Shown piece after piece: positions 26,807 through 35,949 of a stretch of 59,962 bases of DNA. The DNA comes from Rhodococcus rhodnii (GTDB taxonomy: Bacteria > Actinomycetota > Actinomycetes > Mycobacteriales > Pseudonocardiaceae). Both the position numbers and the translations under genes were made by a program. The DNA is taken from NCBI GenBank assembly GCA_000720375.1, contig JOAA01000056.1, positions 1 to 59,962 on the forward strand. The letters run 5' to 3'. The notes under the pieces are model-generated. The model did no database searches. It was not told the DNA's origin and saw nothing but the letters and a program-made list of their open reading frames with translations. The number at the start of each line of letters is the position of its first letter. Within the stretch, counting starts at the first letter, position 1.

Positions 26807-27748
26807 TCAGACTCCGTCGATCAGCCGCATCGCCAAGTCCGGGCTGAACTGTCCGGCCGGGATGCCCGCTCCGATCCCGCATGTTCCATCGGAATCGCCC
26901 GGGATCTTCGCCCACACAAGCAATTCCGCCGGACCGCCGACCTGGGAGGGAGTTCCGAGTTTACGGCCGGGCGGGTTGCACCACTCGCCGTTGGAACCGT
27001 TGCCGTTACGGCTCGTGTCGATCACGAACGTTTTGGTGTAGCCGGGAAGTGACGCGTTGACAGCGTTTCCGTACGCGGCCGACTCGGATGTCGTGATGTA
27101 GTTGGACACGTTGATCGACATGCCACGCACGTTCCGCACGCCCGCGCTGTCCAAGCGGCTCGCCATCGTCGCGGCCGGAACCCAGCGCGCGTTTCCGGCG
27201 TCAAGGTAGGCCCACGTGTTCGTGCCCTTGTCCCGCAACTGTTCGGTGGCGTACCTGATCATCCCGGTGCGGGTGGCGATCTTGCCGGCGTCCATGCAGT
27301 TGAAGTCCGCCAACGAATCCGGCTCCAAGATCACGATCGCCGGCCTGCTGCCGAGACCGGACGCGAACGCCGAGATCCAGGCCCGGTAGGCCTCCGGCGA
27401 CCCGGCGCCGCCGCCGGAGTGCCCGCCGCACGCGTCCCGGCCGGGAATGTTGTACGCGACCAGGACCGGGAGTTTGTCGGCGGCGTCGGCCGCCGAGACG
27501 AAACTGCTGACCGCGGACTGGATGTCGCCGCTCCACGAGCCGAACCATCTGGCCATGGGCTTGCTCGCGATGGCCGACTGGATCCGGGCCGCGCGGCCGT
27601 CGGAACCGTTGTTCCGGACCCAGGTCGCCGGATTGGAATTCGGATCGACGTAGAAACCGCTGGTCATCCCGATCGGGTTGGCCGCGGCGGCGACCTGGAC
27701 CGGAGATAACGCCAGCGCGGCCAAGCAAACGAGCACGATTCGACGCAC
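26807..27748 (-). CDS. secreted GH6 endoglucanase
   Basis: About 313 residues. A signal peptide (RRIVLVCLAALALSPVQVAAAA) precedes a glycoside hydrolase family 6 domain. Both family signatures are visible: VAYNIPGRDACG, with the catalytic acid Asp, and VILEPDSLADFNC. It hydrolyses beta-1,4-glucan chains with inversion. No cellulose-binding module or linker is attached, so it is a bare catalytic domain. GTG 27748 is chosen because GAGGAG lies 6 bp upstream; ATG 27769 would add seven residues. A perfect CebR-type palindrome lies 33 bp upstream, so induction by cello-oligosaccharides is expected. Confidence 0.9.
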   Translation of the reverse strand: MRRIVLVCLAALALSPVQVAAAANPIGMTSGFYVDPNSNPATWVRNNGSDGRAARIQSAIASKPMARWFGSWSGDIQSAVSSFVSAADAADKLPVLVAYNIPGRDACGGHSGGGAGSPEAYRAWISAFASGLGSRPAIVILEPDSLADFNCMDAGKIATRTGMIRYATEQLRDKGTNTWAYLDAGNARWVPAATMASRLDSAGVRNVRGMSINVSNYITTSESAAYGNAVNASLPGYTKTFVIDTSRNGNGSNGEWCNPPGRKLGTPSQVGGPAELLVWAKIPGDSDGTCGIGAGIPAGQFSPDLAMRLIDGV

Positions 27749-27781
27749 GGGCTGCTCCTCTCTCGTCATTGAGGCAGGGTT

Positions 27782-27797
27782 CTGGGAGCGCTCCCAG
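27782..27797. promoter_or_regulatory. CebR-type operator
   Basis: CTGGGAGCGCTCCCAG is a perfect 16-bp palindrome containing TGGGAGCGCTCCCA, the known operator of the LacI-family cellulose/cellobiose repressor CebR in actinomycetes. It lies upstream of the GH6 gene, 27 bp beyond the end of lysX on the same strand. Both sequence and target gene fit. Confidence 0.9.
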
Positions 27798-27824
27798 CCA
27801 GTGAAGCAGCAGTGCGGGAAAAAC

Positions 27825-30800
27825 TCAACGGGGACGGGCGAACGGGAAAAGCACCGTTTGCCGGATCGATGCCCCGGTCAGCATCATCAGCAGCCGATCG
27901 ACGCCAAGACCCATTCCGCCCGTCGGCGGCATGCCGTGTTCCAGTGCGCGCAGGAAATCCTCGTCCAGTTCCATGGCTTCGACGTCACCGCTGGCCGCGC
28001 GCAGCGATTGTGCTTCCAGCCTGCGGCGTTGTTCGATCGGATCGGTCAGCTCGGTGTACGCGGTGCCGATCTCGCTGCCGAACGCGACCAGGTCCCACCG
28101 CTCCGCGACCCGCTGCTCCACCCGGTGTTGCCTGGTCAGCGGCGATGTCTCGGTCGGGAAATCGGTGTAGAACGTCGGCGCGACGGTATCGCCTTCGACC
28201 AGATACTCGTACGCCTTCTGCACAAGATGACCATGGCCGAACTCGTCGTCGAGCACAATCCCCGTCCTGGCAAGCAAGATTCGCAGCTTGTGCACCGGTG
28301 TGTCCGGAGTGATTTCCTCGCCCAGCACCTCGGACACCGCGTTGTGCACGCTGACCACAGGCCAATCACCGGAGATGTCGAACTCCGCACCGGCCCGGCA
28401 CACGATTTCCGAGCCGTACGCGGCCTTTGCCGCCTGCTGCACGAGTTTCTGCGTCAGCACCCGCATAGTCGTGTAGTCGGCGTACGCCTGATAGGCCTCG
28501 AGCATCGTGAACTCGGGATTGTGCGTCGCGTCGACGCCCTCGTTTCGAAAGTTGCGGTTCAGCTCGAAAACCCGTTCGACGCCCGCGACACAAAGCCTTT
28601 TGAGATACAACTCGGGCGCGATCCTCAGATACATCCGCATGTCGTAGGCATTGATGTGGGTGACGAAGGGCCGCGCGTTCGCGCCGCCGTGCACGGTCTG
28701 CAGCATCGGTGTCTCGACTTCAAGGAAGTCCTTGCTGTGCAACGTCTCCCGCAGCGACCGGACCACGGTGGACCGCAGCTTGAGCATGGTCGTCGACTCG
28801 GGGTTGACCACGAGGTCGAGGTATCGCTGCCGTACCCGGGTCTCGGGGTCGGACAGGCCCTTTCGTTTGTCGGGCAACGGATGCAGGCACTTCGCGGTGA
28901 TGGTCCAGTCGTCGGCCCGCACGGACAGCTCACCGCGTTTGGACGTGACCACTTCACCGCACACGCCGACCTGATCGCCCAGGTCCACCAGCGCGCGCCA
29001 GTCGTGCAGGGCCGGGCCGGTGAGCATGACCTGGAGTTCCCCGCTGAAGTCCTTGAGCCGGACGAAGCACAGACCACCCATGTCCCGGCTGGCGATCACC
29101 CGCCCGGCGACCCGCACGTGTTCGCCGGTCTTCGCATCCGGTGCCAGATCAGGGAACCGAGCGGCGATCGCCGAAAGCTTCGTATCCCGGTCGAAGCCCG
29201 GCGGATAAGGGTCGTATCCGGCTTCGCGGAGCCGTTCCAGCTTCGCGATCCGGACCCGGACCTGCTCCGGCCGACGCGCCTGCTTCGGCTTGGCCGTCGC
29301 CGCGCTTTCCTCGATCTGCCTGGCCCGCTGGACGAATTCCTCGTCGACCGGTTCGGTCCGCAAGCCGCTGCGGCGTTGCAGCGTGGGCACGAACCCTTCC
29401 AGCGCGCCCGCGACGATGCCGATCTTGGGCAGCCGCCGAGTGCGTGAATAGCAAAGGAAACGCGGTTGCCAGTCCGGGCCGTACTTCGCGTTGGACCGGT
29501 ACAACGACTCCAGCTGGAAGAACCGGGAGAACAGGCTCAGGATCGCCCGCCACGCCCGCAACACCGGACCGGCGCCGATCTTCTCGCCCTCTTCGAACAC
29601 CGCCCGGAACATCGCGAAGTTCAGCGAGATCCGTTGCGCGCCAAGCTTTCCACTCGCCTCGATGAGCGCGTTGAGCATGAACTCGTTGAGCCCGTTGCCG
29701 CCATCGCGGTCCCGGCGCATCAGGTCGAGCGACAATCCTCGCCTGCCCCACGGAACGAACGACAACATCCCGCGCAACCGGCCTGCCAGGTCGTACGCCT
29801 CGACCATGACGCATCGGCCATCGGTCGCGTCGCCGAGCCTGCCCAGCGCCATCGAGAAGCCGCGCTCGGTCTGGGCACCCCGCCAGTGCTGAGCCGCACT
29901 GCGCAGGGTCGCCATCTCGCCTTCCGGGATCTCCGAGTGACGGCGGACTTTGCACGTGTAGCCGGCGCGTTCGATCCGGTTCACGGCCTGCCGCACGGAT
30001 CGCCGCTCCGGCCCGGACAGCGTGAACGCGCGAACGTCCAAAATGGCCTCGTCACCGATCTCCAGCGCCTTCAGGCCGGCCGCCGTGTACACCCTGGCGC
30101 CCTCTTCGCTGGCGCCGAGAACACCCATCGCCCAGCCGTATCGGTGTGCCTCGGCGCGCCACACGTCGACCGCCTGGCGCCACGCGTCGGCGTCGCCGAT
30201 GGGGTCGCCGCTCGCCACACTCACCCCGCCGAGCACGCGATACGTCACGGCCGCGCGGCCATTCGGCGCGAACACCACACTTTTGTCGCGTCGCGTCGCG
30301 AAATAGCCGAGGGAATCGCGCTCGCCGTACTCCGCGAGCAATTCCCTGAGCTGGAGTTCTTCGTCCGGCGCCAGGTGCCGCCTGCTGCGCACACCGCGGA
30401 AGAACACGTAAACCGCGACGACCGCGACAAAAGCACCCAGGATGTCCAGCAACAACGCCAGCCACGCCGGCCCGTGCCCGACGCCTAGGTGACGTAGTTG
30501 CAGCAGCTCACCGGTGGCCTGGTTGCCCGCCCACAGCAGCTTCTCCCCTGCCTCTTTGAGCGTGCCGGGGAACGGCGCGGTCAGCGCCCAACCGCCGACC
30601 GTGACCGCGGCGAGGCCGCCGAACAGGATGAGCACGGATTTGCGCAGCGCGCCCGGCGCGACCTGGGCAGGGAATGCGGGCCGCAGCTTGAGCAGGACCA
30701 GGATGATTATCAGGGCGATGACCTGGTTCGCGATCAGCCACGGCAGCACATCACCGACACTGAGATCGTCGTCGGACTCGAACGTGAGCTGGAACAGCAG

Positions 30801-31085
30801 GTCGGACAGGATCGACCCGACCTCGAACATAATCAGCACCCACAACGCGGCTCTTTTGCGGCGCCGCAGCGCCGCGCCGAGCACCAGCAGCACGACGAAG
30901 ATGAAGATGTTCTCGTCGACCGGCAGGCCGATCAGCCACGCGCCGACGTCGAGAAACCAGCGAACCCGGTTGTCCTCGTTCACCAGTACGAGGAAAAGCG
31001 AAATAAACGCCCCAACCTGGACAATTGTCGCGACAATGCCTGCCGCCCTGCGCTGCCACACACCCCGATAATGGCCCCAGAACAC
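27825..31085 (-). CDS. lysX: bifunctional lysyl-phosphatidylglycerol synthase / lysyl-tRNA synthetase LysX
   Basis: 1086 residues. The N-terminal ~215 residues hold several membrane helices (MprF-like), then a DUF2156 GNAT-type transferase domain to about 550, then a complete class II lysyl-tRNA synthetase: an OB fold and the catalytic core with FRNEGVDATHNPEFTMLE (motif 2) and GMGLGVDRLLMMLTG (motif 3). LysX charges tRNA with lysine and transfers it to phosphatidylglycerol, lowering membrane negative charge and giving resistance to cationic peptides. GTG 31085 is chosen for the AGGAGA 7 bp upstream; the frame is open to 31175. Confidence 0.93.
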   Translation of the reverse strand: MFWGHYRGVWQRRAAGIVATIVQVGAFISLFLVLVNEDNRVRWFLDVGAWLIGLPVDENIFIFVVLLVLGAALRRRKRAALWVLIMFEVGSILSDLLFQLTFESDDDLSVGDVLPWLIANQVIALIIILVLLKLRPAFPAQVAPGALRKSVLILFGGLAAVTVGGWALTAPFPGTLKEAGEKLLWAGNQATGELLQLRHLGVGHGPAWLALLLDILGAFVAVVAVYVFFRGVRSRRHLAPDEELQLRELLAEYGERDSLGYFATRRDKSVVFAPNGRAAVTYRVLGGVSVASGDPIGDADAWRQAVDVWRAEAHRYGWAMGVLGASEEGARVYTAAGLKALEIGDEAILDVRAFTLSGPERRSVRQAVNRIERAGYTCKVRRHSEIPEGEMATLRSAAQHWRGAQTERGFSMALGRLGDATDGRCVMVEAYDLAGRLRGMLSFVPWGRRGLSLDLMRRDRDGGNGLNEFMLNALIEASGKLGAQRISLNFAMFRAVFEEGEKIGAGPVLRAWRAILSLFSRFFQLESLYRSNAKYGPDWQPRFLCYSRTRRLPKIGIVAGALEGFVPTLQRRSGLRTEPVDEEFVQRARQIEESAATAKPKQARRPEQVRVRIAKLERLREAGYDPYPPGFDRDTKLSAIAARFPDLAPDAKTGEHVRVAGRVIASRDMGGLCFVRLKDFSGELQVMLTGPALHDWRALVDLGDQVGVCGEVVTSKRGELSVRADDWTITAKCLHPLPDKRKGLSDPETRVRQRYLDLVVNPESTTMLKLRSTVVRSLRETLHSKDFLEVETPMLQTVHGGANARPFVTHINAYDMRMYLRIAPELYLKRLCVAGVERVFELNRNFRNEGVDATHNPEFTMLEAYQAYADYTTMRVLTQKLVQQAAKAAYGSEIVCRAGAEFDISGDWPVVSVHNAVSEVLGEEITPDTPVHKLRILLARTGIVLDDEFGHGHLVQKAYEYLVEGDTVAPTFYTDFPTETSPLTRQHRVEQRVAERWDLVAFGSEIGTAYTELTDPIEQRRRLEAQSLRAASGDVEAMELDEDFLRALEHGMPPTGGMGLGVDRLLMMLTGASIRQTVLFPFARPR

Positions 31086-31207
31086 CTGTGACTCTCCTCG
31101 CACCCTCCTGCGCCAGGTCGATCGGGGTGTCACCCTCGTAGGCGTAGAGCCCCAAGCCAACCCGGGGACCCGCACACGGGCCTCGAGGAAAGGGACGGTG
31201 GACGACG

Positions 31208-32056
31208 ATGTCTTCTGAGCTCACAGCCCCATACGGATCGGGCGCCGCACCGGCATCACCGAGGCGCGTACGCATCCATCACCTGCAGGAGATGAAGGAC
31301 CGCGGCGAACCGTGGCCCATGCTCACCGCGTACGACATGTACACGGCTGCTCTGTTCGACGAAGCCGGCATCCCGGTCCTCCTCGTCGGCGACTCAGCGT
31401 CCAACAACGTGTACGGCTATGACACCTCATTGCCCGTGACTGTCGACGAACTCATTCCCCTGGTCCGCGCGGTGACACGGTCGACCAAACGCGCTCTGGT
31501 CGTGGCCGACCTGCCGTTCGGTTCGTACCAGGTCTCACCGGCACAGGCGCTCGAGACGGCCGTCCGCTTCATGAAGGAAGGCCGTGCGCACGCCGTGAAG
31601 CTGGAAGGTGGAGCGCACTTTGCCCCGCACGTCGAAGCACTGACGGCGGCAGGCATCCCCGTGATGGGACACATCGGCTTCACCCCGCAAAGCGAACACA
31701 ATCTCGGCGGTTACCGCGTGCAGGGCCGCGGTTCGGCGGGCGACCAGTTGGTCGCCGACGCCCTCGCGCTGCAGCAAGCGGGCGCGTTCTCGGTCGTGAT
31801 GGAGATGGTGCCGGGTGAGGTCGCCAAGCGCGTGACGCACGAGCTGACGATCCCGACGATCGGCATCGGCGCGGGCCCCGACTGCGACGCCCAGGTCCTG
31901 GTCTGGCAGGACATGGCCGGCCTGCGGACCGGCAAGGCGCCCCGGTTCGTCAAGCGCTACGCCGACCTCGCCGGGATCTTGTCCGGCGCCGCGCAGCAGT
32001 TCGCTGACGAGGTCCGCGGCCGCGAGTTCCCCGGCCCGGAGCACACCTTCCACTGA
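31208..32056 (+). CDS. panB: 3-methyl-2-oxobutanoate hydroxymethyltransferase
   Basis: 282 residues, usual length for PanB. Conserved blocks [20 protein letters not shown] (metal and substrate site), [15 protein letters not shown] and [18 protein letters not shown] are all present. It makes ketopantoate from alpha-ketoisovalerate and methylene-tetrahydrofolate, the first pantothenate-specific step. AAAGGGA lies about 12 bp before ATG. It is divergent from lysX with about 120 bp between the starts. panC and panD are not nearby. It follows glnA2 and the Hip1-like pair as in M. tuberculosis, though here at much greater distance. Confidence 0.95.
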   Translation: MSSELTAPYGSGAAPASPRRVRIHHLQEMKDRGEPWPMLTAYDMYTAALFDEAGIPVLLVGDSASNNVYGYDTSLPVTVDELIPLVRAVTRSTKRALVVADLPFGSYQVSPAQALETAVRFMKEGRAHAVKLEGGAHFAPHVEALTAAGIPVMGHIGFTPQSEHNLGGYRVQGRGSAGDQLVADALALQQAGAFSVVMEMVPGEVAKRVTHELTIPTIGIGAGPDCDAQVLVWQDMAGLRTGKAPRFVKRYADLAGILSGAAQQFADEVRGREFPGPEHTFH

Positions 32057-32062
32057 CCAAAG

Positions 32063-32110
32063 CCTCGTGAGTGTTTTGGCCGGTTAGAACCGGCCAAAAC
32101 ACTCACGAGG
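32063..32110. repeat. 48-bp perfect palindrome, likely terminator and dispersed repeat
   Basis: A 23-bp arm beginning CCTCGTGAGTGTTTTGG (32063-32085) is matched perfectly by 32088-32110 with only AG between. It starts 6 bp after the panB stop and is followed by TTTC, so it can terminate panB. The opening CTCGTGAGT recurs at 35260 next to another hairpin. From memory, palindromes beginning like this are frequent between genes in Pseudonocardiaceae. Confidence 0.85.
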
Positions 32111-32134
32111 TTTCACGTGCGGCAGAGTGGGCGC

Positions 32135-33094
32135 ATGCGCGCGTTCTACCCACCGATCGAGCCGTACGACTCGGGCATGCTCGATGTCGGCGACGGGCAC
32201 AAGGTGTACTGGGAAGTCAGCGGCAACCCGGACGGGCTGCCCGCGGTCGTGCTGCACGGCGGGCCCGGCAGCGGAACCAGCCCGATGCAGCGGCGGCACT
32301 TCGACCCCGAGCTGTACCGGATCGTCCTTTTCGACCAGCGTGGAGCCGGTCAGAGCACGCCGCATGTCAGCTCGTCCGAGCACGACCTGACGACCAACAC
32401 CACATGGCATCTGGTCGCGGACATGGAACAACTCCGCGAACACCTCGGCATCGACCGGTGGTTGCTGTTCGGCGGTTCCTGGGGTGCGACGCTCGCCCTT
32501 GCGTACGGGCAGACGCATCCCGAACGGGTCACCGGGATGATCCTGCGTGGCGTGTTCACCCTTCGGCAGTCCGAATTGGACTGGCTGTACGCCGGCGGCG
32601 CCGGGCACATCTTTCCCGACGCCTGGGCCAAGTTCGTCGAGCTCGTGCCGGAGGGTGAAGACGTTCTCCAGACGTACCAACGGCTGGTGTTCAGCGACGA
32701 TCCTGAGGTGAGCCGGAAGGCCGCGCTGGCGTGGAGCAAGTGGGAAGGCGCGACCGTCTCCACCCAGCCCAACATCATCACGCCCTACGGCGAGGAGGAG
32801 TTCGCCGTCGCGTTCGCCCGCATCGCCGTGCACTACTTCGTCAACAAGGGCTGGCTCGAGGAAGGCCAGTTGATCCGGGATGCCGGCAAGCTCAAGGACA
32901 TTCCCGCGGTGATCGTCAACGGGCGCTACGACATCGTCACGCCTCTGGTCACCGCCTACGAACTGGGCCGTGCCTGGCCGAAATGCGAAGGGTACGTGCT
33001 CAACGGCGCCGGGCACGCGGTCGTCGACCCCGGGATCTCCGAGGAGCTACTCGCCGCGACCGACCGCTTCGCCGGGAAGATCCCGCAGCAGTGA
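32135..33094 (+). CDS. pip: proline iminopeptidase (S33 family)
   Basis: 319 residues from ATG 32135 (GTG 32117 is a longer option). Alpha/beta hydrolase with oxyanion HGGPGSG, nucleophile GGSWGATLAL, catalytic Asp in NGRYDIVTP and His in NGAGHAV. The match to prolyl aminopeptidase is strong along the length (FDQRGAGQSTPH, RGVFTLRQSELDWLY). It removes N-terminal proline from peptides in the cytoplasm. The 3' end overlaps the convergent binding-protein gene by 48 nt. Confidence 0.92.
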   Translation: MRAFYPPIEPYDSGMLDVGDGHKVYWEVSGNPDGLPAVVLHGGPGSGTSPMQRRHFDPELYRIVLFDQRGAGQSTPHVSSSEHDLTTNTTWHLVADMEQLREHLGIDRWLLFGGSWGATLALAYGQTHPERVTGMILRGVFTLRQSELDWLYAGGAGHIFPDAWAKFVELVPEGEDVLQTYQRLVFSDDPEVSRKAALAWSKWEGATVSTQPNIITPYGEEEFAVAFARIAVHYFVNKGWLEEGQLIRDAGKLKDIPAVIVNGRYDIVTPLVTAYELGRAWPKCEGYVLNGAGHAVVDPGISEELLAATDRFAGKIPQQ

Positions 33095-33715
33095 CCTGTG
33101 AGCGTCCACAAGGGACGGACCACACCAGGTCAAGTACCTCCCGCTGACCAGGACGTACCGCTTGCCCGGGAACGCTTCGGGGCCATCGGTGTCGGTGAAC
33201 AGATACGGCTCGTCCGGCAGCACCACAAGGTCGACGTCTCGCGCCTGCAGCTCGTCCAGCTTCGGGCGCGGGTAGCGGTCCTCGTGGGACGCATACGCAT
33301 TGGCCACACCAAGCCGCAGCAGCACATCACCGGCGAACGTGTCGCGGCCGATCACGACCCAGGGGCGGCGCCACACCGGGATGATCGCGGTCGAGTGCAC
33401 CGGCACGGACTTCGACCACAGACTCTCGGCTTCGACCAGCCACTCCGGCTCGGTCAGGCCAAGGCCCTGGGTCAGCAGCCGCCGGACCGACCGCAGTCCA
33501 TCCGGGACGTTCACCGCCGCGGCCGTCACCCACACCGGGACACCGTTGGCGCGCAACCGGTCCACGTCCTCCGGTCGGTTCTCCTCGGCGTTGGCCACGA
33601 CCAGGTCAGGTTCGAGGGCCAGTACCGCGTCCACGTCCGGGTACTTCGAGCCGCCGACCCTGGGCACGTCCAGCTTCTCGGGGTGCGTGCAGTAGTCGGT
33701 GGCCCCGGCGATCAT
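33047..33715 (-). CDS. BtuF-like helical-backbone binding protein, start unclear
   Basis: A type III periplasmic-binding-protein fold of the cobalamin/iron-chelate class (ATDYCTHPEKLDVPRVGGSKYPDVDAVLALEPDLVVAN), without a signal peptide. Translation upstream of ATG 33715 continues the conserved first strand (RVVSLVPSLTEAIETTAPG) back to an in-frame stop at 33827-33829. That upstream part has no ATG, GTG or TTG; ACG at 33820 is the only near-cognate at the expected place. Starting at 33715 would remove about 35 conserved residues. So either a rare start or a lost start codon is present. The N-terminal part overlaps the end of the RNB gene. Some cytoplasmic homologues act in metal or cobalamin handling; no transporter genes are adjacent. 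Confidence 0.65.
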   Translation of the reverse strand: MIAGATDYCTHPEKLDVPRVGGSKYPDVDAVLALEPDLVVANAEENRPEDVDRLRANGVPVWVTAAAVNVPDGLRSVRRLLTQGLGLTEPEWLVEAESLWSKSVPVHSTAIIPVWRRPWVVIGRDTFAGDVLLRLGVANAYASHEDRYPRPKLDELQARDVDLVVLPDEPYLFTDTDGPEAFPGKRYVLVSGRYLTWCGPSLVDAHRSLLRDLPGEAVGRGE

Positions 33716-33812
33716 GCCGGGCGCGGTGGTCTCGATGGCCTCGGTCAGCGACGGGACCAGGCTGACGACCCGCGCCGGGGAACTGACCGGTACGGGTTCG
33801 CCGAGGTCGTCG

Positions 33813-35231
33813 TCAAACGTCGGAGATCACCTTTTCGAACGCGACCTTCCGCCGCACGACGTCCGCGTCGAGCAACCGAACCCGGATGTGCTGGCCTTCC
33901 TGGAAGTTCTCCCCGGCGCACTTGGCGATGACGGGCGGATCCGTCAGGAAGATCTCAGCCGAGTTGGCTTCGGCACGCAGTACGACCGCGTCGAACTCGT
34001 GGCCGGTGCGGTCGGCGAGCACCCACGCCTCGGCCTGGTCGAGGCACGCCTTGTCCACTTTGCTCGTCAGCGCGTCCGAGCCGCCCATCAGCCCGGGCAA
34101 CTCCGGCAGGACCGCACGGACCCAGTCCGGGACGGGCTTGTCCGCCGACACCGCCAGGCAGATCTCCGCTCCGAACCTGTCCACCAGACGCCTCAGCGGT
34201 GCCGTTACGTGTGCGTACGCCGCACCGAGGCCCGCGTGCGTGGTCAACTCGGGCAGAGTTCCGTCGAACGCCGTGTAGCCGGCTCCCCTCAGCAGACGGG
34301 TGGCGTCCACGTACAACGCCAGCGACTCAGGGCTGCTGGGATCCAAGCCGGCGAGCATCACGGCGACGCTGTCCGTACGCGCCCAGTTGATCCCGAGCGA
34401 ACGCGCGGACCTGCGTAGCCACTCGATGGCACCCTCGTCTGGTTCGGGCAATGTGCGCAGCACGCCGATGCCCGCCTCGACCATCAATGACGCCGCGCTC
34501 ATGCCCGTCAGCAACGACATTTCCGCGTTCCACGCGTCGACGTTGTTGCGCGGCCTGAGCGTGAGCTTCCAGCCGCCGTTGCCGTCCGTCGCCACGTCCT
34601 GCTCGGGTAGCTGCAATTCGAGCGCGCCGCGTTGGACCGCGTGCTCTCGCCTCAGCCGCCCCAGCGCGGGAAGCGCTGCGATCGACGGGTGCGGATTGCC
34701 CGCGTCGATGGTCGCTTGGACGCCGTCGTAGTCGAACTGGTCAATCGACCGCACCAACGCCCGGCGCACGCGAATTTGGCCCGGTACGCCGTCTTTGTCC
34801 AAATCGATCGTCCACAACGCGGACGGCCTGATCTGCCCAGGCAGCAAACTCGCCGCGCCTTCGGACAGGATCGGCGGATGCAGCGGCACGTTGCCGTCCG
34901 GCAGGTAGATCGTCTGACCGCGCTTCTGCACCTCGACGTCCAGCGCGCCACCGGGCTCGACGAACGTGCCCAGGTCAGCGATGGCGTAGTGCAGACGGAA
35001 CCCGGTCGGAGTGGTCTCGACGTACAGCGCCTGGTCGAGGTCTTTGGATCCAGGCGGGTCGATCGTGACCAACGGCAGATCGGTCGCGTCCTCGCGGTCG
35101 CCGACCAGCCGGTCGCGGTCGGCGACCGCGAGCTCGGCCTCGGCCAACGCGGCCGACGGGAACTGAGTGGGCAGATCGAACTCGGCACGGACACCGGCGA
35201 AGTCGAGCGCGGCGCCGTCCGTCGTGTCCAT
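33813..35231 (-). CDS. RNB-domain ribonuclease (RNase II/R family)
   Basis: 472 residues. The central RNB domain carries TIDPPGSKDLDQAL, the actinobacterial form of the metal-binding motif; the last position is Gln where RNase II and R have Asp. A short S1-like segment ends the protein. Cold-shock domains at the N-terminus are missing, making it shorter than E. coli RNase II (644). It should degrade RNA 3' to 5'. ATG start. Its stop lies within the reading frame of the next gene, so the two may be co-transcribed. Confidence 0.85.
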   Translation of the reverse strand: MDTTDGAALDFAGVRAEFDLPTQFPSAALAEAELAVADRDRLVGDREDATDLPLVTIDPPGSKDLDQALYVETTPTGFRLHYAIADLGTFVEPGGALDVEVQKRGQTIYLPDGNVPLHPPILSEGAASLLPGQIRPSALWTIDLDKDGVPGQIRVRRALVRSIDQFDYDGVQATIDAGNPHPSIAALPALGRLRREHAVQRGALELQLPEQDVATDGNGGWKLTLRPRNNVDAWNAEMSLLTGMSAASLMVEAGIGVLRTLPEPDEGAIEWLRRSARSLGINWARTDSVAVMLAGLDPSSPESLALYVDATRLLRGAGYTAFDGTLPELTTHAGLGAAYAHVTAPLRRLVDRFGAEICLAVSADKPVPDWVRAVLPELPGLMGGSDALTSKVDKACLDQAEAWVLADRTGHEFDAVVLRAEANSAEIFLTDPPVIAKCAGENFQEGQHIRVRLLDADVVRRKVAFEKVISDV

Positions 35232-35268
35232 GACGGCACCCTAACCGCAGTCAGCCCGACTCGTGAGT

Positions 35269-35302
35269 ACTTGGGTGACTTGGATCCAAAGTCGGCCCAA
35301 GT
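35269..35302. terminator. imperfect hairpin between rnb and the DinB gene
   Basis: ACTTGGG (35269-35275) pairs with CCCAAGT (35296-35302), and inside it GACTTGG (35277-35283) pairs with CCAAAGTC with one bulge. It follows the stop of the DinB-like gene on the minus strand. The preceding TCGTGAGTAC recalls the palindrome after panB. Confidence 0.5.
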
Positions 35303-35323
35303 GGCCGACCACGATCGGACGCT

Positions 35324-35866
35324 TCAGGACACGCTCTGACTCGCGCGCAGGACGGTCTCGTAGAAGCCCTCGTCGATGTCCGCACCGGACTTGCCGTCGA
35401 TCAGTTCCCGCACGATGTCGCAGTGCCCGGCGTGCTGCGCGGTTTCCGCGACGACCCGGATGAGCAGGTGTCCGAAGGTGGTCTCACGCTTGTGTTCCGC
35501 CCTCCACGAAACCGACGCCGGCGCGTCGAGCGGTAAAGAGGCGATGGACTCGTCGGTGTGTTGCCACGCCCGCTTGTACAGCCCGACGATGTAGTCACGG
35601 CTCTCGTCCGGCTTCGCCCACATGTCACCGTTCTGCCAGACCGAGCCGTCCTCGTCCCACGGCAACCTGACCGGTGCTTGCCGTCCCACGCTGTCGCCGA
35701 GATAGCCGAACTCGATCCCGATCAGGTGCTTCACCAGGCCGAGCAGGTTCGTCCCGCTCGGCACCAGCGGGCGGCGGATGTCGCGCTCGCTCAGCCCGTC
35801 CAGCGACGCGACGACGCTCGTGCGCGATTCCTGGAGATAACGCTTCAGATAGTCAGCTGTGTCCAT
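35324..35866 (-). CDS. DinB-superfamily protein (DUF664)
   Basis: 180 residues forming a four-helix bundle. Histidines in LVKHLIGIEFGYLG and AETAQHAGHCDIVREL give the three-His metal site of the DinB/YfiT superfamily. These proteins are often thiol-dependent transferases using bacillithiol or mycothiol, so an S-transferase role with mycothiol is plausible but unproven. ATG 35866 follows GGGGGA; the frame has a TTG one codon earlier. It stands alone between the nuclease gene and the secretion cluster. Confidence 0.8.
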   Translation of the reverse strand: MDTADYLKRYLQESRTSVVASLDGLSERDIRRPLVPSGTNLLGLVKHLIGIEFGYLGDSVGRQAPVRLPWDEDGSVWQNGDMWAKPDESRDYIVGLYKRAWQHTDESIASLPLDAPASVSWRAEHKRETTFGHLLIRVVAETAQHAGHCDIVRELIDGKSGADIDEGFYETVLRASQSVS

Positions 35867-35949
35867 CAAGTCCCCCTGGAGTTGGCGTTGGCAGCACGCT
35901 ACGCCAGGGGTACGACAATTTTGAGGTTGCCGCTGGTCAGTGCCCTAAT

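Noticed and set aside
33098..33931. 277-codon plus-strand frame after pip
   Set aside because: Antisense shadow of the BtuF-like and RNB genes.
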